Shown here: positions 9,291-15,862 of the stretch, piece after piece | Layout of the letters: each line of letters opens with the position of its first letter | Position numbering within the stretch: position 1 is the first letter of the stretch | Source: CBDUEV01 sp965366365 | GTDB taxonomy: Bacteria; Actinomycetota; Acidimicrobiia; Spongiisociales; JAENVV01 | Assembly (NCBI GenBank): GCA_965366365.1 | Contig: CBDUEV010000048.1 | Location: 1-19,691 of the forward strand | Direction: 5' to 3' | DNA: 19,691 nt | Made by a program: the position numbers and the translations under genes | Notes under the pieces: model-generated | Database searches by the model: none | What the model was told of the DNA's origin: nothing | What the model saw: the letters and a program-made list of their open reading frames with translations, nothing else

Positions 9291-9337
9291 GCGCCGCTAC
9301 TCCACGCCGGTCTCGATGTCGGCCACCCTTGCCACAA
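9291..9337 (-). repeat. Direct repeat B, outlying copy of the amidase gene 3' end
   Basis: Bases 9291-9337 match 12504-12550. An exact 25-base block (9302-9326 = 12515-12539) is flanked by ten identical bases on one side and six of about eight on the other. On the minus strand it encodes VARVADIETGVE-stop, against VARVADIETGVV-stop in the amidase, and the identity runs ten bases past the stop codon. The two copies bracket the TasA/signal peptidase module. Confidence 0.8.
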
Positions 9338-9476
9338 CGCCTCCGCCGGCTCCTTGTTCATCGGAGTTTCCGTCAGGTTCCGGTCCGTTTTCTTCATCGG
9401 CCCCAGAAGAAACGGGGAAGTGGAACATCAGCACCGGAGAGTCAGGCCAGGCGAAGCGCAGCCTTCTTCCAATCAT
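9297..9476 (-). CDS. Small ORF ending in the amidase-derived tail (59 aa)
   Basis: An ATG-initiated 59-codon frame starting MIGRRLRFAWPDSPVLMFHF. The middle is acidic and Gly-rich, and it ends GVVARVADIETGVE. The last 12 codons are the repeat B sequence shared with the amidase C-terminus, in the same reading frame. The ribosome-binding site is poor (GAGAGAG about 12 nt upstream), and no promoter stands out. It could be a translated small gene that captured the tail, or the fossil of a second amidase or related gene whose front was replaced. No signal peptide or recognised domain. Confidence 0.35.
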   Translation of the reverse strand: MIGRRLRFAWPDSPVLMFHFPVSSGADEENGPEPDGNSDEQGAGGGVVARVADIETGVE

Positions 9477-9514
9477 TGGGACTTATGGCTCTCTCAAACC
9501 TGCTGAAAATCCAC

Positions 9515-9774
9515 TTGGCTGGGGGAACAGCCAACAGCTTTTTGGGAGGGGATGAGCTGGGTTAGCACATCTAGAGAAACCTCGGGGCGTACACCCCGAG
9601 GTTTCTGCATCCGGAAACGAAGCCCGTGGTATTGGGTCGAACCGGTCAGGTGATTCTACCTGATTTCGATCCTTGTCGTTCAGCTTCTCCCAACGCGCCT
9701 CTCGAGGGAAAGGAGGATTGTTCGCAATTCGCGCAACGCGAAATTCCCGCCAACAGTGGGATTTGGGAGGAAAG
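9515..9774 (+). promoter_or_regulatory. Hairpin-rich 5' leader of the TasA-like operon
   Basis: The ~300 bp between the small ORF and the first TasA-like gene hold no convincing coding frame but several ordered stems. They are TTGGCTG-ggggaa-CAGCCAA (9515-9534), immediately followed by CAGCT/AGCTG (9535-9539 with 9555-9559) enclosing a G-rich loop, the 12-bp hairpin at 9576-9605, TCAGGT-gattct-ACCTGA (9646-9663), and TTCGCG-caa-CGCGAA (9728-9742). GGGAGG at 9765-9770 is the ribosome-binding site. The region is less GC-rich than its surroundings. This is the layout of a structured regulatory leader, such as a riboswitch or attenuator, but I cannot assign a known class. Confidence 0.4.
9576..9605 (+). 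terminator. Perfect 12-bp hairpin in the TasA-operon leader
   Basis: GAAACCTCGGGG (9576-9587), loop CGTACA, CCCCGAGGTTTC (9594-9605): twelve uninterrupted base pairs. No T-run follows, so it is either a factor-independent terminator of weak type or a structural stem of the leader RNA. It lies 170 nt upstream of the first TasA-like start. Confidence 0.6.
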
Positions 9775-10431
9775 ATGAGAAGGATCACGAAGCCGACGTG
9801 GCTTTTGACGACCGGTTTGCTGGTCGTGCTGGCTGCGACGGGACTCGCCTATGGGTTGTGGGCGGAGACGCTCACCCTTGACGGCGTTGTCCACACCGGA
9901 ACAGTCGACGCCTCGTACTCACTCGTTGAAATCGATCAAATGGCCGACTTCAACGACAACTGTCCGCTCGGGGGTTTCTCGATCGGCCAGGACTGCGACC
10001 TCGACGGGCTGTTGAACGACGACATGGAAGCAGAAGGCAAGGACATCGCCGAGTGCGACGCCGAACTGGACGCCACAGGCAACATGACAGTGACCGTCAC
10101 GTCTGCCTATCCGCTCTACAACTGCTTCGTCAAGTACGACATTCACAATCTCGGCACGTTGCCGATTCACGCATACGGGCCGGCGTACTTCTACGACGGA
10201 GTATTTCAGGGGTCCGCCATCAACACGAACGAACTCCACGTGAACGGATGGCCGCCAATCGGGTGCCCGACCTACGACGAATATGTCCAGCTGGAGCCCG
10301 GCGAGGAATTTTTCTGCACCCTGCATATCAATCTGCGGCAGGATGCCGAAATGGGTGCCACGTACACGTTCCAGCTGCAGAATTTCGCCCGGCAGTGGAA
10401 CGAAATCGTTGCGCCACCGTATCTCCCATAG
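9775..10431 (+). CDS. TasA/camelysin-like secreted protein 1
   Basis: A 218-residue exported protein. The signal sequence has a basic start (MRRITK), a hydrophobic core (WLLTTGLLVVLAATGLA) and then YGLWAETLTLDGVVHTGTVD. This is the pattern of SipW-processed substrates, where a short post-cleavage beta-strand and a TG-V/L-turn follow the core. The mature part is beta-rich, with NMTVTVTSAYPLYNCFVKYD, a Cys-containing middle and a C-terminal AEMGATYTFQLQNFARQWNE. Residues 73-78 (DCDLDG) form an EF-hand/dockerin-like Asp cluster that may bind calcium. Start ATG 9775 has GGGAGG 4 nt upstream. In Bacillus, TasA-type proteins form extracellular fibres; a similar surface or matrix role here is inference. 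It is 33 nt from its paralogue. Confidence 0.78.
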   Translation: MRRITKPTWLLTTGLLVVLAATGLAYGLWAETLTLDGVVHTGTVDASYSLVEIDQMADFNDNCPLGGFSIGQDCDLDGLLNDDMEAEGKDIAECDAELDATGNMTVTVTSAYPLYNCFVKYDIHNLGTLPIHAYGPAYFYDGVFQGSAINTNELHVNGWPPIGCPTYDEYVQLEPGEEFFCTLHINLRQDAEMGATYTFQLQNFARQWNEIVAPPYLP

Positions 10432-10464
10432 GAGATGTGGAGGCCCCACAGTGAGGAGTTCCGA

Positions 10465-11100
10465 ATGAGGAAAACGAGAACTCCCATCGGTCCTCTGTTC
10501 GTGCTGCTTGTCGTGGCACTGGCAGGGACCGGGCTCGTCCACGGCCTCTGGTCGGAGTCCCTGACCTTCACCGGTGAAGTCAACACCGGTGTGCTCCACG
10601 CATCGTGGACCGGTGGCATCTGCACCGACTTCTACGACTGGCCTTGGCCCGCCGAAGGCACCGGCGAAGCCGAGGGGAAGGACGTCGGCACAACGACAGC
10701 CGCACTGGATCCGAGTGACAGCACCAGCCTGATCGTGACGGTCACGAACGGGTATCCGAGCTATGCATCGGACTGTCAGGTGGAGTTCACCAACGATGGC
10801 ACGATCCCGTGGAAGATCCGTGGGATCAGCCTCGAGCCCGGGGCCGGGTTGACCAATTGCGCAGTCGCCGGCACCGACCAGAACAAGTCGCTCAGCTGTG
10901 ATCAGCTGAGCGTCGAACTGGTCGATGGTGTCGGAGGGCAGTGGGAGCCGGGCGGCACGGCCGCCTCGAGCCTTCGCGTGCACATTGAGCAGCCGGCAGA
11001 GATGGATGCCACCTACGGGTTCGTTGCTGCAGTGTGCGTTGGGCAGTGGAATGAAGACGCCAGCCTCGACGAGTGCTTCGTGGCTGGATCGAACAACTGA
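10465..11100 (+). CDS. TasA/camelysin-like secreted protein 2 (paralogue)
   Basis: A 211-residue paralogue of the preceding gene. The signal region FVLLVVALAGTGLVHGLW is followed by SESLTFTGEVNTGVLHASW, matching the first protein position by position. Shared mature motifs are EAEGKD, a TVT-Y strand (LIVTVTNGYPSY), and the C-terminal AEMDATYGF...GQWNE. It lacks the DxDxDG cluster and has more cysteines (CTDFYDW, NCAVAG, LSCDQL, AVCVGQWNE, DECFV), suggesting disulfides outside the cell. Start ATG 10465 follows GAGGAG by 6 nt; an in-frame ATG at 10435 adds ten non-conserved residues. It is co-directional with its paralogue and the signal peptidase, and a strong double hairpin follows its stop. 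Confidence 0.78.
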   Translation: MRKTRTPIGPLFVLLVVALAGTGLVHGLWSESLTFTGEVNTGVLHASWTGGICTDFYDWPWPAEGTGEAEGKDVGTTTAALDPSDSTSLIVTVTNGYPSYASDCQVEFTNDGTIPWKIRGISLEPGAGLTNCAVAGTDQNKSLSCDQLSVELVDGVGGQWEPGGTAASSLRVHIEQPAEMDATYGFVAAVCVGQWNEDASLDECFVAGSNN

Positions 11101-11106
11101 ACTCGA

Positions 11107-11156
11107 CGAGTGGGGGAGCCACCAACTCCCCCACTCGAGGGCACGGGGGCGTGCCC
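11107..11156 (+). terminator. Tandem GC hairpins between the TasA-like genes and the signal peptidase
   Basis: First hairpin: CGAGTGGGGGAG (11107-11118) pairs perfectly with CTCCCCCACTCG (11126-11137) around a 7-nt loop. Second hairpin: GGGCACG (11139-11145), loop GGGG, CGTGCCC (11150-11156). They begin 6 nt after a stop codon and end about 50 nt before the peptidase start. They may reduce read-through so that the enzyme is made in smaller amounts than its substrates, or protect the upstream mRNA. Confidence 0.65.
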
Positions 11157-11207
11157 CCGACGAGCGGGTTGGACCGGACGGTCGACCCGAGGAGATGAGA
11201 TTCAACC

Positions 11208-12497
11208 GTGATTCAATCGCCGCCCGGAAAACACAGAGCTCGAGGGTGGGTCCAGCCGGCGCTTTCCCGGGGACGACACCGGGCGGTCGCACACCACCTG
11301 TGGGAGTCTTGGGCAAAGAGCCGGCTGCCGGAGGGTATTGCTGACCCGGGCCATGAGGCGCGCCGCAGCCTGGCGGTGCTGGCTGGCCTTCTCTTCGTCT
11401 ATGTCGCTTCGACCGAGCTTCTGGTGTATCTCCCGAATGCCGAGCTGTACACATACGTGGGTCTGCCCATCCTGTGGGGAGGGCTGGCCGCAGTCGCCCA
11501 CCGGGAGCGACAGCGTCTCAACGATCGCGCCAACGCATCGCGGCTTCTTGTCGGATTGGCGGCGACCACCGGAGTGCTGCAGGTTGCGATCGTCGTGTTG
11601 GTGGGATTCGTGGCCGGATTCGGCCACTCACCGTATGCCTCCAACCTGCTCGCCGTGGGAGGCAATCTGCTCTACCTCGCTGCACTGCTCCTGGGTGTCG
11701 AGTCGACCCGAGCCTATCTCTACGAGGCATGGCGACCCGTGTTGCGCGGGCACGCCGTCACGGCGGTTGCGCTGCTGATGGCTGCAATTCAGGTACCTCT
11801 GGCACGCTATGCGGGAATGACCTCAGTGCCGAGCGCCCTCGAGACGACCGGCGGGCAGCTGTTGCCGGCACTCTCAGAGAGCGTTGTCGCCACCTTCTTC
11901 GTGATGGTCGCCGGCCCGGCTGCCGCGGTCGCTTACCGAGGCACGTTGGAGATTTTCGAATGGTTGTCCCCGATCCTGCCGAACTTCGATTGGGCCTTGG
12001 CAGCGCTGATGGGCACCGCGGCACCCATCGTCGCCCTCGCAGTGGTGCGGCGTACGGCACCTGAAGAGGCCGACATCCAGGTCGAAGACGATGCCGAGCC
12101 AAGAGGAGTCTCAGTGAGCTCCGTGCTGGTTGGATTCCTTCTTGTCTCGTTGATCTGGCTCAACGTGGGGATGTTCGGGGTCGTACCCTCGGTTGTCCTC
12201 GGACAAAGCATGGAACCGAGCTACCACACCGGCGACCTCGTCTACGTCGAGCAGGTCACGGCTGAGGATCTGAGCGTTGGCGATGTTGTGAAGTTCACAG
12301 TCGGGAACGAGCCGGTGGTCCACCGGATCATCGAGATTGCCGGCGAGGGCGAATCACCCGTTTTCGTGACGCAGGGCGACAACAACAACACGGCGGACGC
12401 CCCCATCGTGGCCGCTCAGATCGACGGCAGGGTGGCGTTCTCTGTCCCAAAGATCGGCTGGCTTCAGATCTGGATAAAGCGGCTCACCACGAGCTGA
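11208..12497 (+). CDS. SipW-type signal peptidase I with a multi-TM N-terminal domain
   Basis: A 429-residue membrane protein. Residues ~50-330 contain about eight hydrophobic segments (examples: SLAVLAGLLFVYVASTELLV, LLVGLAATTGVLQVAIVVLV, VSSVLVGFLLVSLIWLNVGM). The C-terminal ~100 residues are an S26B (archaeal/ER/SipW) peptidase domain. GQSMEPSYHTGDLVYVEQV carries the Ser334 nucleophile. VVHRIIE carries His372 in place of the lysine of bacterial LepB. TQGDNNNTADAPIV carries Asp391. This matches SipW, the dedicated peptidase of TasA-type substrates, two of which precede it. The start is uncertain: GTG 11208 is the first start in frame, the GAGGAG site is 14 nt away, and the first ~45 residues are Arg/Pro-rich. 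SipW normally has few TM segments, so the large N-terminal domain is unusual. It converges with the amidase, 12 bp apart. Confidence 0.88.
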   Translation: MIQSPPGKHRARGWVQPALSRGRHRAVAHHLWESWAKSRLPEGIADPGHEARRSLAVLAGLLFVYVASTELLVYLPNAELYTYVGLPILWGGLAAVAHRERQRLNDRANASRLLVGLAATTGVLQVAIVVLVGFVAGFGHSPYASNLLAVGGNLLYLAALLLGVESTRAYLYEAWRPVLRGHAVTAVALLMAAIQVPLARYAGMTSVPSALETTGGQLLPALSESVVATFFVMVAGPAAAVAYRGTLEIFEWLSPILPNFDWALAALMGTAAPIVALAVVRRTAPEEADIQVEDDAEPRGVSVSSVLVGFLLVSLIWLNVGMFGVVPSVVLGQSMEPSYHTGDLVYVEQVTAEDLSVGDVVKFTVGNEPVVHRIIEIAGEGESPVFVTQGDNNNTADAPIVAAQIDGRVAFSVPKIGWLQIWIKRLTTS

Positions 12498-12503
12498 CCC
12501 GTG

Positions 12504-12550
12504 GCGCCGCTACACCACGCCGGTCTCGATGTCGGCCACTCTGGCCACAG
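12504..12550 (-). repeat. Direct repeat B, copy inside the amidase gene 3' end
   Basis: This is the last ~13 codons of the amidase gene plus six bases beyond its stop codon. It matches 9291-9337, including an exact 25-base block at 12515-12539. The repeat falls exactly at the edge of the amidase gene next to the signal peptidase gene end. Confidence 0.8.
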
Positions 12551-13265
12551 CTTCGTCTCCTCTGAGCAGGACCAGCTCGACCGGACCGATCGAGCGGACC
12601 GAGTGCATCCTTCCCAGGAGATCGCCCAGACGGCCGTACAGGGCACTCCCCGGACAGGCCGTGGAGGCATAGTCGCGATGGGTGCCAACCGCAGAGGTCC
12701 GCAGGTCGAACTCCTCCACCGCCCACGCCATGAGGACCGCCAGGGCAGCCAGCTGAGCCTCCGTAGGCTCCTGCTCATCGAAGTTCCCGTCAAGGACGGG
12801 AAGGAAGTGGCCGGCCGGGTCGTAGTCCGTCGAGGTGTCACCGGGGGCTCCGATGGGACGGCCTTCATAGACGTGGCCGTTCCGGTCGATGACGAAGTGG
12901 TAGGCGAGGTCCGGCCAGCCCTGCTGTTGGTGATAGGCCTGATGGTCTCGCATCCGAAACGGCGCCAAACGATTGTCGGTCAGCGCCGAACCGGTGTGGT
13001 GGAAGGTCACCTTCTCGATGGTGTGGCTGCCGAGCTCACCTGACGCCGCGGCTCCCCAGCCATCACGTCCGATCACCTCGAGGCGGACCAACCGGGGCTC
13101 GGTGGTGGTGGTGGTCGGGGCAGCGCCTACCGTCGGCGTCGTCGAGGCATCGGCGGCCAACCGGAGGGCCGGAACCGTCGGCGGTTCGAAACGTTGAAGG
13201 TTCCACGCTGCCGCGCCTGCAACGGCCCCGAACAAGGCGGCGAGAAAGGCTCGACGGGTCAGCAT
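12510..13265 (-). CDS. Tat-exported N-acetylmuramoyl-L-alanine amidase (PGRP/amidase_2)
   Basis: A 251-residue exported cell-wall hydrolase. The N-terminus LTRRAFLAALFGAVAG has a twin-arginine motif (T-R-R-A-F-L), so it is probably folded before export by Tat. A Thr/Pro linker spans ~40-57. The amidase_2/PGRP domain spans ~60-215: VTFHHTGS (zinc ligand His89), Tyr122 in LAYHFVIDRNGHVYEGRP, His196 and Cys204 in GTHRDYASTACPG. All catalytic positions expected for a zinc amidase that cuts the lactyl-L-Ala bond are present. About 35 residues follow the domain (MHSVRSIGPVELVLLRGDEA), ending in the VARVADIETGVV tail shared with repeat B. ATG 13263-13265 is chosen; a TAGCAT box lies 7 nt upstream and no ribosome-binding site is seen, so it is probably leaderless. 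Confidence 0.92.
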   Translation of the reverse strand: MLTRRAFLAALFGAVAGAAAWNLQRFEPPTVPALRLAADASTTPTVGAAPTTTTTEPRLVRLEVIGRDGWGAAASGELGSHTIEKVTFHHTGSALTDNRLAPFRMRDHQAYHQQQGWPDLAYHFVIDRNGHVYEGRPIGAPGDTSTDYDPAGHFLPVLDGNFDEQEPTEAQLAALAVLMAWAVEEFDLRTSAVGTHRDYASTACPGSALYGRLGDLLGRMHSVRSIGPVELVLLRGDEAVARVADIETGVV

Positions 13266-13320
13266 GGAACCGATGCTAACGGGATCGGTAGGGTCGAGGC
13301 TGACCACGAGAAGGAAACGC

Positions 13321-14241
13321 ATGGACATCGCCCTCATGACCGAACCGCAGATCGGCGGGACCTACGAGGAGCTCCTCGAGATAGCACTCTGGGCAGAACG
13401 CTCCGGGCTGGTCAGCTTCGCCCGCTCCGACCACTACCTCCACCATCACGAACCCACCTTTCCGGCCACCGATGCCTTTGCGACTCTGGCCGGTCTGGCC
13501 CGCGACACCAGCACCATCAAACTGTGTGTGCTGGTCTCGCCCATCACCTTCCGGCACCCTGCCGTGATCGCCAAGAACGCAGTCACGATCGATCAGATGT
13601 CTGGGGGTCGCCTCGAGCTCGGGGTGGGAACCGGCTGGATGAACGCCGAGCACGAGGCCTTCGGCTTGCCTTTCCCGGCCCGGGGGGAGAGGTTCGAGAG
13701 ACTCGACGAAACCCTCCAATACCTGCGCGCCGCCTTCTACGACCAGCCCAGCAGGTTCGCAGGCGCCTACTACTCGCTCGACGCCACACTTCTCCCCAAA
13801 CCGGCCGGGACACTCCCGATCATCGTCGGCGGGTCCGGCCCCAAGAAGACGCCCACGCTGGCGGGCAAGTATGCGGAAGAGTTCAACTTCTTCATCCAGC
13901 CGCCCGAGGCGTTCACCGAACGGGTTTCGCTCGCACGCCGGGTGGCCGAGAGTGCCGGTCGGCCGGCGCCCAGCATCTCCGTCATGGGGCCGCTCCTCGT
14001 CGGCACCGACCAAGCCGACTATCGAGAACGCCTCCAGGCGATCGCCGCCAAGAAGGGGGCGACCGTCGAAGAAGTCGAGCAGCGATGGCGCGAGACGGGA
14101 GCTCCGATGGGGACGCCCGCTCAAGCCGAGGAAGCATTCGCTGCACTCGAGGAAGCCGGCGTGAGCCGGTACTACGTCCAGGACATCCGCACTCCCGACC
14201 TCGACAAGATCAAACGGATGGTCGAACCGATTCTCGGTTGA
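13321..14241 (+). CDS. LLM class F420-dependent oxidoreductase
   Basis: A 306-residue luciferase-like monooxygenase-family (TIM-barrel) protein of the F420-dependent type common in Actinomycetota. Recognisable segments are LEIALWAERSGLVSFARSDH, KLCVLVSPITFRHPAVIAKN, the family core TIDQMSGGRLELGVGTGWMN and a downstream IIVGGSGPKKTPTLAGKYAE. The conserved EHEAFGLPFP and RFERLDETLQ also fit. The actual substrate is not readable, and F420 versus FMN use is inferred from family resemblance. Start ATG 13321 follows a GAGAAGGA ribosome-binding site; the in-frame ATG 19 codons upstream overlaps the divergent amidase promoter and is rejected. The amidase is divergent, 55 bp away, and the deacylase gene converges 6 bp after its stop. 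Confidence 0.9.
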   Translation: MDIALMTEPQIGGTYEELLEIALWAERSGLVSFARSDHYLHHHEPTFPATDAFATLAGLARDTSTIKLCVLVSPITFRHPAVIAKNAVTIDQMSGGRLELGVGTGWMNAEHEAFGLPFPARGERFERLDETLQYLRAAFYDQPSRFAGAYYSLDATLLPKPAGTLPIIVGGSGPKKTPTLAGKYAEEFNFFIQPPEAFTERVSLARRVAESAGRPAPSISVMGPLLVGTDQADYRERLQAIAAKKGATVEEVEQRWRETGAPMGTPAQAEEAFAALEEAGVSRYYVQDIRTPDLDKIKRMVEPILG

Positions 14242-14247
14242 GCGCCC

Positions 14248-14721
14248 CTACTCGGCCAGATCGGCCCAGGAGGCTCCGGAGAGTCGGATCAAATCCTCCA
14301 CCGAGAGTGGGAACACCGTCGACGGTGTACCTCCCGCTGCCCACACCTCCGTATGTCTGGTCAGCGAGCGATCGGCGAATATCGACAGAGGCGTGGCATG
14401 AGCGAACGGTGGCGTGCCTCCGGCAGCGAACCCGGTGGCAGCCCGCACCGTTTCCAAGTCGGCCCGACCACACCTGGTCCCGCCCGCCGCAGCGGCCAGC
14501 TTGTCGGGATCGAGGCGCTTGTCTCCCGGTACCAGAGCAAGCACCGGGGCACCGTCCACGAGGAACACGAGCGACTTGACGATCGCCGCCACATCGCAAT
14601 CCACTGCCCGGGCGGCGTCCGCGGCCGTCTTCGTGCCATCCGGAAAGGTGTGGATCTCGATCGCCAAACCGCGCTCGGCGGCGGCATCGACGATGACTCG
14701 GGAGGCTCTGGGCAGTTCCAT
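14248..14721 (-). CDS. YbaK/ProX-type aminoacyl-tRNA deacylase
   Basis: A 157-residue protein of the YbaK/EbsC/ProX editing family. Such proteins hydrolyse mischarged tRNAs (for YbaK, Cys-tRNA(Pro)) in trans. The conserved lysine, Lys46 in E. coli YbaK, corresponds to Lys49 in DVAAIVKSLVFLVDG. The glycine-rich region VPGDKRLDPDKLAAAAGG and the GFAAGGTPPFAH loop are typical, and AGGTPSTVFPLS lies near the C-terminus. Start ATG 14719-14721; the longer upstream frame is Arg-rich and not family-like. A TATCGT box (14731-14736) is 9 nt upstream with no ribosome-binding site, again suggesting a leaderless mRNA. Which tRNA it edits cannot be stated. Confidence 0.9.
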   Translation of the reverse strand: MELPRASRVIVDAAAERGLAIEIHTFPDGTKTAADAARAVDCDVAAIVKSLVFLVDGAPVLALVPGDKRLDPDKLAAAAGGTRCGRADLETVRAATGFAAGGTPPFAHATPLSIFADRSLTRHTEVWAAGGTPSTVFPLSVEDLIRLSGASWADLAE

Positions 14722-14802
14722 GATGAGGCCACGATAACGGCATCGCCCAGCGTCACGAAGCAACCGGTTCGAGTGCCTCGAAGGCTGGCCGCCACCGTCC
14801 AA

Positions 14803-15333
14803 TCAAACCAGTGCGGTCGCCGCACTCCGCCGGAACACACGCCAGGGCCTCGCTACGGCGATGAACACCACGACCGCCAGGACCAGCGGCAGATACCCGG
14901 GCATCAGTTCGAAGGCGAACCCCGCCGCACCGTTGTTCTCGACCACCACCTCCGACCCCACGAAAGGAAACAACCCTCCCGATACCGGCTCGGTGATGCC
15001 GCTGTCCCAGACGCCCTCCATGTAGTAGAGCGCCAGAAGGAAGAACGCCATCGTGGCCGTGACGAATGTGGTGAAAGCCGCCGCGAATGCGGCGAGCCAC
15101 GGCGACCGAAGCTGCCCGTCGTGCGCCTCGCTTCTGGCAAGGCGGCGGAGCGAGCCGACGTTCTCCAACGCCTCGGTCACGCCTACCGACCGGGCGGCGT
15201 CGGTGAGATTGGCCTTGAGCGACCCGGTCATCTCCTTGCGGACCCTGCCCGGCACATGGTGCAGGTCGAGCCACACGGCATAGCGGGCTCCCGCCCACCC
15301 GATTCGAGCTCGTTCCACGATCGACAGTTGCAT
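14803..15333 (-). CDS. Two-TM membrane protein partner of the PadR regulator (HAAS-like)
   Basis: A 176-residue membrane protein. Residues ~1-85 are a soluble helical region (KEMTGSLKANLTDAARSVGV, EALENVGSLRRLARSEA) resembling the HAAS/permease-prefix domains that commonly sit beside PadR regulators. Two hydrophobic segments follow: AAFTTFVTATMAFFLLALYY and PLVLAVVVFIAVARPW, with an extracytoplasmic loop of about 40 residues (EPVSGGLFPFVGSEVVVENN) between them. Start ATG 15331-15333 has an AGGTAGAG ribosome-binding site lying within the 3' end of the PadR gene, whose stop is 5 nt upstream, so the two form an operon. The pair is probably a signalling or stress module; no target is evident. Confidence 0.72.
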   Translation of the reverse strand: MQLSIVERARIGWAGARYAVWLDLHHVPGRVRKEMTGSLKANLTDAARSVGVTEALENVGSLRRLARSEAHDGQLRSPWLAAFAAAFTTFVTATMAFFLLALYYMEGVWDSGITEPVSGGLFPFVGSEVVVENNGAAGFAFELMPGYLPLVLAVVVFIAVARPWRVFRRSAATALV

Positions 15334-15338
15334 GATCT

Positions 15339-15689
15339 CTACCTCTCTTGTCCGACATGGTCGCTCGATGCGTCCAATGCCTTGCCGACTGCGGCCACCA
15401 GCGTCATCCACGACGCCTGCTGCCGCTCCATCTCAACCAACCCCGCCGGGGCTGTTCTGTAGTACTTCCGAGCCGGTCCTTGATCGGACGCGACCAACTC
15501 GGAGGTGAGCCAGCCCTTGGCCTCCATCCGGGTCAGGGCCGGGTAGACAGTGCCTTCCTTCAGGTCCTCGAACCCCAGAGCTCGAAGGTGCTCGACCACC
15601 GAGTAGCCATAATCTGGCGCATCGGCCAGTAGCCGAAGCAGGAGCATTGTCAGAACGCCTTTCAGGAACTGCGTGTCTCGATCTGCCAT
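15339..15689 (-). CDS. PadR family transcriptional regulator
   Basis: A 116-residue winged-helix repressor. TQFLKGVLTMLLLRLLADAP, YGYSVVEHLRALGF, EGTVYPALTRMEAKGWLTSE and a KYYRTAPAGL wing are the classic PadR sequence blocks, and the C-terminal helix (MERQQASWMTLVAAVGKALD) is the dimerisation helix. Start ATG 15687-15689. The frame continues upstream, but that part coincides with the promoter, so the short form is preferred. Transcription starts at or next to the ATG. It heads an operon with the two-TM protein and probably represses its own promoter through the palindrome described separately. Confidence 0.92.
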   Translation of the reverse strand: MADRDTQFLKGVLTMLLLRLLADAPDYGYSVVEHLRALGFEDLKEGTVYPALTRMEAKGWLTSELVASDQGPARKYYRTAPAGLVEMERQQASWMTLVAAVGKALDASSDHVGQER

Positions 15690-15695
15690 GCAGGA

Positions 15696-15727
15696 AACAT
15701 AGAACAGATACTTGGTAATGTCAAGTA
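15696..15727 (-). promoter_or_regulatory. padR promoter with embedded palindrome (probable autoregulatory operator)
   Basis: On the minus strand: TTGACA (15719-15724), 17-bp spacer, TATGTT (15696-15701), then 6 nt to the PadR ATG. A 6-bp-arm inverted repeat TACTTG-N7-CAAGTA (15709-15727) covers the -35 box and part of the spacer. A dimeric PadR bound there would exclude RNA polymerase. This is the clearest sigma-70-type promoter in the window. Confidence 0.75.
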
Positions 15728-15862
15728 GTAGGTTGTGTTCAATTCTCGGCGATACCACATCAAAGAAACACGCCCGGCTCGCACGCCCGGGGCTCGCTGC
15801 CCTTCGGGGAGGAGGACCCGCAGATTCCGGTGTGTTGGCACAGCTACTACCATTCAGGGTTC

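Noticed and set aside
9515..9663. Cyclic di-AMP (ydaO) riboswitch
   Set aside because: Only short G-rich phrases look alike; the conserved 3' part is not convincingly present, so I report only an unclassified structured leader.
11195..11344. ATG frame just upstream of the signal peptidase, alternative start or frameshift
   Set aside because: The ATG directly abuts the ribosome-binding site, the frame ends after 49 codons, and it does not join the peptidase frame.
9919..11454. 511-aa minus-strand ORF opposite the TasA-like genes
   Set aside because: Long but antisense to two genes with signal peptides, ribosome-binding sites and mutual homology; it lacks coherent domains.
13194..14579. 461-aa plus-strand ORF across the luciferase-like gene
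   Set aside because: Shadow frame rich in Arg, Pro and His.
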